Of a stretch of DNA of 64,000 bases, positions 54,731 through 64,000 are shown piece by piece; position 1 is the stretch's first letter; each line of letters opens with the position of its first letter. Under the pieces are notes generated by a model. The model worked only from the letters and a program-made list of their open reading frames with translations. It was not told the origin of the DNA and made no database searches. The position numbers and the translations under genes are program-made. The stretch covers positions 81,203,311 through 81,267,310 of the forward strand of contig JAYESD010000003.1 of the NCBI GenBank assembly GCA_036927565.1, read 5' to 3'. The DNA comes from Tuctoria greenei (lineage: Eukaryota > Streptophyta > Magnoliopsida > Poales > Poaceae).

Positions 54731-55892
54731 GTATGTCCTACTTGTGAAGAAATTTGTGATGCTATTTATCGTGCCACTATTATAGTTAAGAAAAAGGACA
54801 AAAAGCTTAGGGATAGTGCTGCTAAAAATGAATCACGAGAATCTTAAATCAACCGTTTAAAAATTTTGATTCCTACTGATGATGCATGTCCCTCATGTGA
54901 TTTAACATATGAACAATTGTCCTCATTAAGAAGTGCACACACCTCCACGCTTGATAAAATTGAGTTAGAAATTGAAAAGAATAGAGAGCTTGCTACACTT
55001 AATAATAAAAACTTGAAAAATGCTAGCTGTTCTACAATTGATTTGCTTTGTTCTACTTGTTATGATCTTGATAAGAAACTACAAGATGCTATGAATGAAA
55101 TTTATATATTGAACAATGCTTTACGTTCTCATGAAATTAAATATTGTTCCAATTGCAAATTAAAAGGAAAAAATTCATGTGAAAATTGCCTTGATCTGTC
55201 TAATAAACTTGATGACATGCATAGGACATTAGATCGGTTTTGTAATGGGAATAAGAACCTAAACTCGCTGCTAAATTCTTCCAAGCCTTGCAATGATAAA
55301 ACTGGTTTAGGTTTTGATTCTCATGCTCATACTAAGGCACATCCACCTAAAATTGTAAAATCATTAGGAAGTGGTTTTGTTGAAACAGTTCCTAAACAAA
55401 AAGAAGTGGTTTTCAAACCTGCAGGAGTGTTGTCTCATTCGGTTTCAAATAAAAATGTTGCTTGCTCATCTAGATATGAACACAAAGTTAAATTTCATTG
55501 TACATACTGTGGTAGAGATGGTCGTGTCATAGATTTTTGTTAAGACTAGCTAAACAACAAAAAAAGGAAAGAATGATTGCTAGATCTCATAACTTTGATG
55601 CAAAATTTGTTGCACTTGCTAAACCAAATGATAGGAACATGTAATCTGCTGTAATGAGTTGAAAACATGCAAAGTTTGCTCCCAAACCTACTATTTTCGT
55701 GCTACACATGTAACATATCGTAGGACAGTAGTTGACTACAAAAATCCTCAAGCTTTGGCTCATAAACCTGCCGTTTTATCTCAGCTTTCGTGTGTTATTC
55801 CTGCTGGACGTCGTGTGACTCAGTATTGGATTCCTAAATGCCTTTTGACTAACCCCAGTATTGAGTCATCGATGTATTGTGCCTCTATGTAG
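54731..55892 (+). pseudogene. Co3 gag-protease linker with Cys motifs; ends look like splice sites
   Basis: Encodes CPTCEEICDAIY, CPSCDLTYEQL, LCSTCYDLDKK and related CxxC-containing coiled-coil stretches (open 54866-55543), typical of long Sirevirus gag-pol linkers. A stop at 54845-54847 and frame changes near 55545 and 55650 break it. The segment starts with GTATGT after GAG and ends with CTCTATGTAG before GTTACAC. Co2 lacks exactly this segment. It is either a coding linker deleted in Co2 through the shared AGGT, or a facultative intron. Confidence 0.6.
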
Positions 55893-57720
55893 GTTACACA
55901 CTTGAGGAAGGAGAACATTTGGATTGTGGATTCAGGTTTCTCATGCCACATGACCGGTAACAAAGAATGGTTCTCCTCCCTCTCCTTTGTGTCATGTGCA
56001 GAGAATGTTATTTTTGCCAATAATTCTTCAACTCCTATAATTGCTAAGGGTTTGATTATAGTAAATGATCACTAAACTTTGAAGGATGTGTCATTTGTTA
56101 AAAATTTGAAATACAACTTGCTTTCTATTTCACAACTACTAGATGAAAATCTAGAAATTATTTTTACTAAAAATTGCTGCAAAGTTGTAAATTCAAATAG
56201 TGAGCTTATTTTTAACATGTCACGGTTTGGAAGAGTTTTTAAAGCTAATTTTGATATGTCTTCCTCTAAGCATAGGTCTCTAGTTTCTAATGATTCCAAA
56301 GATTTATATTTTTGGCATTGTAGACTTGGTCACATAGGCTTTGATCATCTCACGCGTGTTAGTGCTCTTGATCGAATACGTGGGCTGCCTTAGCTTAAAG
56401 GGGAAAAAGAAATTGTGTGCTCTTCTTGTAGACATGCTAAGATGGTTGCAGGTTCACATACTCGTCTCACAATAATCATGACAACTGAATCGGGTCAACT
56501 TTTGCACCTTGACACCTTAGGACCTTCACATGTTCAATTCCTCGGAGGTAAATGGTACGTTCTTGTGATTGTTGATGATTATTCTATATACTCTTGAGTT
56601 TACTTTATGGCATCTAAGAATAAGCTTTTAGTCACTTTAGAACTTTATTTCTTAGATTATCAATTGATCACCTAGGATCTTTAAAAGCAATTAGAAGTGA
56701 TAATTGAACCGAATTTAAAAATCAATCTTTTGATCACTTTTTTTGCTGAAAATGGAATATATCATCAATTTTCTTCACCATATGTACCTCAAAAAAATGG
56801 TATTGTAGAAAGAAAGAACAGAACCTTAGTTGAAATGGCTAGGATTATGCTTGATGAATATCAAACTCCTAGAAAATTTTGGGCTGATGCCATTGCAACT
56901 GCTTGTTATGTATCAAATCATGTTTTCTTGCGCGCTAAGCTAGGAAAAACACCATATGAGCTCCGGTTTGGACATAGGACTAGTGTTACACACTTTCGGG
57001 TCTTTGGTTGCAAATGCTTTGTTAAGAAACATGGTAATCTTGATAAATTTGAACCTAGATCCATTGATGGCATGTTTCTTGGTTATCCATCTCATACTAG
57101 AGGCTACCTTGTGCTTTTAATTGACACTAACAAAATTGTGGGGACTTGTGAAGTGTATTTTGATGAAGCTAGCACAGGTACTAGCTCAAACATTGCAGAT
57201 CCAAATTCATATCCGCAGGGGGAGATCATTTTCGTTGAAGACGGGGAAGAAGTGGTGTTGCTGCCCAAAAACTCAGCAGCTAATGTCATTGTTCTAGCTT
57301 CTGATTTTGATTCTTGGCCAGCACCGACGACCACCATTGCTGGTCCAGATCCTCCTCAAGTCACAAGCTCATCGATTTGTGATGAACACGAAGAAGAAGC
57401 CCGTGAAGTGTCCAATCCCCTCCGGGTTCTCAAAAGTCATCCTCCACAACAAATGATTGGAAGCTTGCACGAACGAGTCATACGGTCCAAGATTTGCAAT
57501 CCAAACTCTCACGCTCATTCTGCTTTTGTTGCTTCTTTTGAACCCAAAGATATATCACACGCACTCACTAATGAATCTTGTATTATTGCCATGCAAGAAG
57601 AGTTAGAAAATTTTGAAAGAAATAATGTTTGGAAACTTGTACCTCCACCCCAAGGTCACACTTTAATTGGAAGTAAATGGGTGTTTAAAAATAACAAAGT
57701 GAGGACGGGGCTGTGGTTAG
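55893..57720 (+). pseudogene. Co3 protease and integrase
   Basis: Protease motif DSGFSCHMTG near 55927-55956. A TAA near 56072 and a TAG near 56391 break the pre-integrase domain (FWHCRLGHIGFDHLTRV). CSSCRHAKM follows, then the first integrase Asp in LLHLDTLGPSH, a TGA at about 56596 (Trp in Co2) and a frameshift before the second catalytic Asp. Glu lies in GIVERKNRT near 56810. The C-terminal part is open to about 57700, then a frame change leads to RT. Confidence 0.83.
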
Positions 57721-59071
57721 GAATAAGGCTAGGTTGGTTGCTCAAGGTTTCACTCAAGTTGAAGGTCTAGATTTTGATGAAACTTTTGCTCCCGTTGCTA
57801 GATTAGAAGCCATAAGAATTTTGTTAGCTTTTGCTGCATGTAAAGGTTTTAAGCTATACCAAATGGATGTTAAACGTGCTTTTCTTAATGGCTACATAGA
57901 TGACGAGGTTTATGTCAAACAACCACCAGGTTTTGAAAATCCAGATTTTCCTAATCATGTTTACAAACTATCCAAAGCCTTGTACGGTCTCAAACAAGCC
58001 CCTAGAGCATGGTATGATAGGTTAAAAACATTCTTACTTGGAAAGGGGTTTACCATGGGCAAGGTTGATAAAACTAATTTTGTGCTTAAGCATGGCAATG
58101 ACTCATTATTCGTTCATGTGTATGTGGATGATATTATCTTTGGTTGTGCTTCTCATGATCTTGTGTCCAAGTTTTCAGCTATGATGAGTTTAGAATTTGA
58201 GATGAGTATGATGGGAGAACTCATGTACTTTTTGGGGCTGCAAATCAAGCAAACAAATGAGGGTACCTTTGTGCATCAAATGAAGTATACAAAAGAAGTC
58301 CTAAGGTGCTTAAACATGGACAAAAGCAAGCCTCTTCGGACACCAATGGGAACAGCAACAACACTTGAACTTCATGAAGATGGTGAACCCGTGGATCAAA
58401 AAGAATATAGAAGCATGATCGGATCACTTTTGTACCTCACGACATCAAGACTAGACATACAATTCAGCGCATGTCTTTGTGCACGATTTCTAGCCTCCCC
58501 ACGTGCTTCACATCATCAAGCCCTCAAATGGATTCTCAGGTACTTACATGGAACTCAAGAATTTGGCATTTTTCTTCCTTCTTCCTCAACCGTTACTTGG
58601 AAAGCTTTTTCCGATGCTGATTTTGTAGGTTGTAGGATTGATAGGAAAAGTACTTCGGGTGCTTGTCATTTTCTTGGTAATTCACTTGTTACTTGGTCCT
58701 CTAGAAAACAAAGTTCAGTTTCACAATCCACAGCTGAATCTGAATATGTAGCTGCTACTAGCGCTTGTTTACAAATTCTTTGGATTGTTCAAACACTTCA
58801 GGACTATGTTGAACTAGATAATGTTCCACTGTTTCGTGACAACACTAGTGCTATTTGCATTGCTAAAAACCCCGTGTAACATTCAAGAACAAAGCACATT
58901 GACATTAGGTATCACTTTCTCCGTGATAATATTCAAAAAGGAAACATTGTGCTTCACCATGTAGATATCAAACAACAATTGGCTGACATTTTCACAAAAC
59001 CTTTGGATTTCACTCGTTTTTGTTTCATTCGTAGTGAAATAGGGGTTATGCATCATCATGGATTACATTGA
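57713..59071 (+). pseudogene. Co3 reverse transcriptase and RNase H
   Basis: RT with EGLDFDETFAPVARLEAIR, LYQMDVKRAFLNGYI, YGLKQAPRAWYDRLK and intact YVDD (58121-58132). RNase H has SDADFVGCRIDRKSTSG, STAESEYVAATSA and RDNTSAICIAKNP. A TAA at 58877-58879 interrupts the C-terminus, which continues in frame (TKHIDIRYHFLRDN, QLADIFTKPLDF) to a stop at 59069-59071. Confidence 0.88.
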
Positions 59072-60090
59072 GGGGGAGTTTTCAAACTTGAGAAGTCTAT
59101 GTGTGAATCTGAATCTAAAAATAATATGAGCATAATATTTCATACATATATGACTTTGTGATTCCTCTTACATGCTGAAAGTTCTTACTACATTACCCAT
59201 GTTATACATTTTGTTGTTTTTGCCATGACTAGTAATTGGAATAATTACTTACACTAAATCTGGTCATGATCGAACTATGTTGTTGTTTTGAACGTGTTGC
59301 ATGATCACAAGTGCTTTTAATCCTAATGAATTAATTAAGTAATCAACTCACATGTTGAGTTTTATGAACAAATATAAATTGAGAAAAGATCAAGAGAATA
59401 TGCATGTATCGCATTTCTTCTTTTGATATGGCTTATCATTGCACTTAGATATGAACTTGGAAGAAGTTGTGTATGACTAAAATCATGTCCTTAAGCTTCT
59501 GATTGTCAATGACATAGGCTTGGCTTGTTGGTTAGAAGAAGGCACATGCGGCATATAATCTCTTGCAAATGTCATATGTTAAAAATTTTTGCTTTAAAGA
59601 AAAAAATTGCAGCAGCAAGTGTCATGCTTTCAGGTATTGAAATAGTTATGTTTGTGAGATCATGACTTGCTTAAATTGAAAATTAATTTAATCTCTAGCA
59701 TGGCTTACACTACTTTATATATCTCATTGTTGTGATAGTGTAAGTTACTTGATAGTATGACTTGGATGAGTTTTGTTTTATATGTATATGTTATAATATG
59801 CTCATAACAATTAAAATTTCTCTTTTGTACATTGCTGAATACATTGTCAAAGGGGGAGAGATAGTAGATAATACGTGAATTTTTAAAGACCAGTATGCAA
59901 GAGGGAGAAATTGATAACACATTGCACATAATCACAATTTTATAATTTTTGGAACGATTCTTCTTAGAGGGATAATTTGTTTTTATTCTCATTTTATTTC
60001 TGATTTACAAAGGGGGGGGGAATTGGTTTCAAAACTATTAATGAGAATAAGACAATGTTCGGATTTTAAGTGGTGTTGCCAATGCATTCA
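59072..60090. other. Co3 3' non-coding region with polypurine-like runs
   Basis: AT-rich. Runs of the polypurine type occur at 59069-59078 (tgagggggag), 59850-59862 (aaagggggagaga), 59901-59910 (gagggagaaa) and 60008-60023 (acaaagggggggggga region). It corresponds to the equivalent Co2 region in reverse. Confidence 0.65.
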
Positions 60091-60103
60091 TCAAGGGGGA
60101 GAT
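60091..60103 (+). promoter_or_regulatory. Co3 polypurine tract
   Basis: tcaagggggagat immediately before the 3' LTR. Confidence 0.8.
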
Positions 60104-61975
60104 TGTGAAACCTATGGGTGCTGAATACATTGGCTTGTAATGAATACATTAGATTTGATGATAAAAGTTCTAAAATACTGCTAAAACACCTTTTTAGCAA
60201 GGTCCGACTCTAGCTCCGAATTTTTCAAGGTCCGACGATAGGTCCGACTTGTTTTGGATAGATCCGGCAAGGTCCGACGTTAGGTCCGACTTGCTTTGGC
60301 TAGGTCCGACTTGTTTTATTAGGTCCGACTTATGTTGGTTAGCTCCGACATGTCTTTGATAGCTCCGGCATGTCTTTGTTGAGATCCGACATGTTTTTCT
60401 AGCTCCGGCTTTTGGGTTGACTAGTTTTGACCAGCTTTGGTAAGTTCCAGCGCTAGGTTGTACTAACTTTGGTAAGCTTTGGCGCTAGGTTATACTAGAT
60501 TTGGTAAGCTCCAGCTCAAGCTCCGGTTAGCTTTGGCAAGATTCGGAGCTTGATCGCAATGTTTCTACTTTTACTGTGAAATGTTTTGAACTTGCTTTAC
60601 ATTGTTGGAAATATTGCTTAGTATTAATTTGCTATGTTTTTGGTGCGTTTTGGTTGATATGACTGATATCGTTTTACTATGGTTTTGCAACATGCTTATG
60701 TGAGGTGCTCACATAAGGTGTTGTGTTCAGAACTAATTTGAGTCAAGTCGCAGACTTGGGCTCGTACGGATTGGTTGTTTATTCATGTGCAGGTGTTGCT
60801 TGAGTTCAAGACATGGCTGGTGACGGGATACATTGAACTAGTCTTAGGGAAAAGATGAGGTTCAACAACCAAGTTCAGAAGGAATTTTGGTTGAGTTGAT
60901 CGGGAGGTTGCGCAGCATGTTTGAATCAAGAACAATGCATATGAAGGTATCGTGGACGTCGTTGGAAGATGTTTGCATGTATGCATGGAGTTCATGGACG
61001 TGGCTACATGGTTCCAAGGCGTGACGAAGAGATGTGGACGTAAAGAATTGGTCGGAAAGGTCCAACCGACTAGGTTATGGACGAATTGGTCGGAAAGGTC
61101 CAACCGACTAGGTTATGGACTCAGGCTGCGGCCGAGTCGGGTTTAACTCAAATATGGAAAGATTTGAGCTGGTTATATTAGGATTTCATTTAGGTAACGA
61201 ATTTGGGAAGTTTTAGGAATGAGGGATACATTCCTAATGTGTTTGGAAGTCTTAAGGTTGCTTCTATCTGCGATAGAAGAGTCTTGAGCAGTTATGGTAA
61301 GTTTCGATTCGTGAATTGAGTAGGATTAGAATCCTAGTTAGGTTTTGGTTGGCTTAAGGTCTGGTTATATAAGCAAGGGAGGCCAGAGCTCATGGTGCAC
61401 GACTTTTGGGGCTGTTCCTCTTGTGTTCTATTGAATAAAGATCGTAGTTCAAAGGAACTTTTGTGCCTTGTTCGTCCGACTTGTTCCAGACAAGTTTTTC
61501 TCATCGAGTTTTCTGCACAGCACAACCTTTCTTCGGTGGTGTTATCATAACTCGAGTTTTACAGATCCATTTGACATGATTCTTTTTTGGTTGTCTTCAC
61601 TACTTGATTATCTATCATCTTCAAAATTCCACGGTCATTGGATTTGTGGTTTTTGATCTATACGAGTTTCTTTGCAGTATTGCAGATCTGTTTTTTACTC
61701 GGTAGAACAGATTGACCTTTGTTTGATCTTTTGATCGTAACTTGAGTTTCTCTCTACGGATTTGAGTGATCCTTGTTGTGTCGCCTTCATGACTTGATTT
61801 TCTATTATATCTATCACTTTTTCCATGGTGAAACACGTTTAGATTAGTCTCACACATGATTTCTTTAACAGATCGTTTTTCCGCCGAGGGGTTTTCATTG
61901 CTTCTGCCCAAAAAGTTTTAAATCTACCAATCAGCCCCGCCTCTGGTAGCTTTTCACGTGCTCTTCGATCCTACA
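60104..61975 (+). repeat. Co3 3' LTR
   Basis: 1872 bp, TGTGAAACC to CGATCCTACA. U3 carries a dense array of tccgac/ctccggc motifs (60195-60545), the reverse-complement form of the Co2 array. TATA box at 61366-61372. A private exact 38-bp tandem duplication lies at 61045-61082 and 61083-61120; the 5' LTR has one copy. Confidence 0.9.
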
Positions 61976-63799
61976 TCCCCAAGTGGCGGTTGATGACACA
62001 GCAGCTCTGACGCTCGCTGTCGTGGATCTGGATCCAGAGATGACACCTGGAGCTCCCGTGGTAGTGTTGGACCACGGGGGAGATGTTCGTGATGAAGTGC
62101 CATCGGTCTCAAAGTTGGCGGCTGAAGTTCCTGCTTTGGAGCCACAGATGGCAGAAGCCCCGACACCTGAGCCAGAGGTAACTGAAGTTCTGGCTCCAGA
62201 GCTGGAAATAGTTGAAGCTCCGGCACCTGCGTCGGATAATGTTGAAGCTCTGACACCTGAGCCGGAGGTAATTGAAGCTCCGGCCCCGAAGCCGGAGATG
62301 GTTGAAGTACGGCCCTGGAACCAAAGGTGGTGGGGGCTCCAGACGAAGATCCAACGTTAACTCCCGAGGTGATTACTCCGGAGTTGCTCATGTCAGAGTC
62401 GGGGCACCCACAAGAGACAGTGGCACGTCCTCCACCCACAGCGCCGATGATCGAAGATCCAGCAAAGGGACCTTCCTCGTCAGCCTCGGAGGTTGAAGTT
62501 CCCACTGTGGGACCCTCCCCAGCCATAACAGATGTAGAAGAGCTCTTGGAGGGCGACCCCATTGCCATAGAGCTGCAGGGGACCACGCTTATGCCGTGGG
62601 ACCGAATTGCTATTTTTGAAGATCCCTTAGAGCCTGCAGAGGCGCTTCAAGCGGGCCCGAAGCCTAGTCGTTTGGCGTTGTCTATCAACAACGCCTACTC
62701 CGGCCTTCGCCAAGTCCAACTCACCTTCGACCATGAAAGAAAGACTCTCGAAAAAGAGCGCAACACCTTAAGGCGTTGGCGCAACAGGCCTCACTTCGAG
62801 ACGAAGCTGACGCAGTCAAGGCTTGTAGACCAGCGGGAATGGGTGGCCAAGGAAAAGGCTTTGCTAGCGCTGATGGAATGCTTGTTTAACAAGTAGGAGG
62901 CTGCCATTAAAGCTCCCGACGAGAAGACTCGAGATATTTTTGAGCATGCTCGGGAGCCAAACGGGGCTGCTGATGAGCGTCAAGACAAACTCAACGAGCT
63001 AAATGATATACTCCTCAAGCTTCGCGAGGCCCTCGACGAGAGGGAGGAGAAGCTCCTAGAGAAGCAGGAGGACATTTTGAGGAGGGAGGAGGAGCTTGCC
63101 TAGAGGCTATCTCTGGGTGAGCAGAGCTTGGCAGACCACACCAAAAAGTTGAAGAGCGGTGCAAGAAATAAGAGGAGAAGAATTGGCAGGTGGGATAGGA
63201 GCTCTCCAAGAGAGAGGCTGAAGTCTCCACCAGGGAGGAAAAATTGAGGGGTAGGAAGAAGGATCTCGCGAACCGCCGGAACCGCGTCCACCTCCGGGAG
63301 ACAGAGCTCACTGATCGCGAAAAGCAAGTGACTGAAAGTATTCAGCAACATGCCAAGGAGGTCGAGCACATCACCAGGGAAGGCTCGGAGCTTGTGGCTG
63401 CAAGAAGGTTGCTGGAGGGATTAAGGAGTTGAGGGAAACTGAGTCCCAGCAAGTCTGGGACTTCCTGGGCATGCTAACAAGGCTTTGGTGCCGCTTGGCT
63501 TCAGTCCGGTACGTCCGACTAACCCAAAGAAGGAGCTGGACCAGGCGCTGGTGTCATTGAGCTCTACCAGCAACATGCTGGGCGCAATGGGTGACATCAT
63601 CATCGACCAACTGGAGACGGAGGGGAAGTCTCTGGTCTAGAACGTCCCCGAATATGTGCTGTCGTGTTTCAAAAGTCAGGAGCCCCAATTATATATAGAT
63701 CTGGTGTTCCAAGGACCCATTCTTGAAGAAGAAGATGCCGCGAGGGATAGCGTTCGAGAAGGTGCAGAGAAAGTTGCCTCATTTTTCCATAGGACCTAG
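61976..63799 (+). pseudogene. Gy2 antisense ORF, C-terminal half
   Basis: Starts inside the Pro/Glu/Ala/Val-rich region (repeated EVxEAPxPEPE units, 62100-62330), followed by a Lys/Glu/Arg coiled coil (62690-63420, with a stop at 62894-62896 and frame changes). The C-terminal block (VWDFLG, then PLGFSP in the next frame) ends at a stop at 63797-63799 (VASFFHRT). The N-terminal 'gypsy-type transposon' domain and intron are absent, removed by the deletion at the Co3 junction or lost earlier. Confidence 0.72.
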
Positions 63800-63859
63800 G
63801 ACCTCCAGTATCTAGGACCTTTTTATTCTGGCTTTCACTTGTAATCCTCATTTTGTAAT

Positions 63860-64000
63860 CCTTTGCACAAAAGTTGAAGCAGCGTTTTTGAGACCGAAAG
63901 GCATGGAAGTATAACAATACAACCCATCTACTGTTATGAAGGCAGTATGCTATTCATCTTCCCTAGACATTTGGATTTGATGATATCTAGCATATGCATC
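63860..64000 (-). pseudogene. Gy2 reverse transcriptase fragment
   Basis: The minus strand reads YHQIQMSREDE, a stop, HTAFITVDGLYCYTSMPFG and LKNAASTFVQ, matching the RT fingers/palm of Gy3 and Gy4. It abuts the 3' end of the antisense ORF after only about 60 bp, whereas in Gy4 some 4.2 kb (spacer, integrase, RNase H) lie between. It continues off the window. Confidence 0.8.

Larger units (their letters stand above)
52216..61975 (+). mobile_element. Co3: Sirevirus-like copia element with truncated 5' LTR
   Basis: Same family as Co2 (gag, integrase and RT align throughout) in the opposite orientation. The 3' LTR is complete (60104-61975) but the 5' LTR starts only at the equivalent of about 60605, so roughly 500 bp of U3 are gone and no target duplication can be verified. 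It keeps the gag-protease linker missing from Co2. Many stops; older than Co2. Confidence 0.88.
1463..64000 (-). mobile_element. Gy1: outermost Ty3/gypsy (Tat-like) element, left part only
   Basis: The oldest element of the stack, read on the minus strand. Visible parts are its 3' LTR (1463-2295), the polypurine and leader region, an antisense ORF (2891-5874) and spacer (to 6570), then a 40-bp piece (16052-16091) after the Co1 insertion. Gy2 is inserted at 16092 and runs past the window edge, so the Gy1 gag-pol and 5' LTR must lie outside. Orientation follows from the LTR end, the purine run on the minus strand beside it, and the plus-strand antisense ORF, as in Gy4. No TSD can be checked. 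Confidence 0.7.
16092..64000 (-). mobile_element. Gy2: Tat-like gypsy element, deleted, runs off the right edge
   Basis: Pieces in order: 3' LTR 16092-16942, internal 16943-17092, interruption by Gy3, about 20 bp at 52195-52215, interruption by Co3, C-terminal half of an antisense ORF (61976-63799), and an RT fragment on the minus strand to the window end. Continuity across Gy3 is shown by its atcat target duplication. Continuity across Co3 is inferred from matching orientation and gene order. Three internal deletions are visible: beside the LTR, at 52216, and between the antisense ORF and RT. Confidence 0.7.

Noticed and set aside
1..64000. tRNA or rRNA genes
   Set aside because: No cloverleaf-like A/B box pair or rRNA sequence was recognised; the tRNA-complementary stretches are retrotransposon primer sites.

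Overview
The window is a 64 kb block of nested LTR retrotransposons from a plant nuclear genome, most likely a grass. The grass call rests on long Ty3/gypsy elements carrying an antisense ORF of the kind Pfam calls 'putative gypsy type transposon', alongside Sirevirus-like Ty1/copia elements, and on no host gene being visible. The species cannot be named from this sequence. I found no cellular gene, rRNA, tRNA, CRISPR array or bacterial feature. Every coding region belongs to a retrotransposon and nearly all are broken by stops, frameshifts or deletions.

Seven elements can be separated. I name them left to right Gy1, Co1, Gy2, Gy3, Gy4, Co2 and Co3. A degenerate 36/37-bp minisatellite (684-1462) is followed by the 3' LTR of Gy1 (minus strand, 1463 onward). 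Gy1 is interrupted by Co1 (minus, 6571-16051) and then by Gy2 (minus, 16092 to beyond the right edge). Gy2 is interrupted by Gy3 (plus, 17093-52194, TSD atcat) and by Co3 (plus, 52216-61975, 5' LTR truncated). Gy3 is itself interrupted by Gy4 (minus, 18935-31975, TSD cctgc, inside gag) and by Co2 (minus, 37454-46616, TSD gtctg, between pol and the antisense ORF). The order of insertion is therefore Gy1, then Co1 and Gy2, then Co3 and Gy3, then Gy4 and Co2. Co2 has the most similar LTR pair by eye.

The gypsy elements share one plan: LTR, PBS, gag, protease, RT, RNase H, a second RNase H, integrase, a spacer with hairpin repeats, an ORF on the opposite strand (aORF), a polypurine tract and the LTR. 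This matches the Tat branch of Ty3/gypsy. The aORF is present four times and contains a short GT-AG intron at one place in three copies. In Gy4, splicing restores an open frame across an in-frame stop. The copia elements are Sirevirus-like: UBN2-type gag with a zinc knuckle, a TGGTATCAGAG primer site, several polypurine tracts and palindrome-rich LTRs. Co1 has lost its reverse transcriptase but keeps an extra sense ORF. Co2 and Co3 are one family in opposite orientation, and Co2 lacks a 1.16-kb gag-protease linker whose ends in Co3 look like splice sites.

The most worthwhile leads are the intron-bearing antisense ORF, the splice-like missing segment in Co2, repeated cis-motif arrays in the LTRs (G-box, ACTAGT and CCGGAGCT types), a 17-bp motif conserved in the transcribed part of diverged gypsy LTRs, and the 36-to-37-bp register change in the minisatellite.
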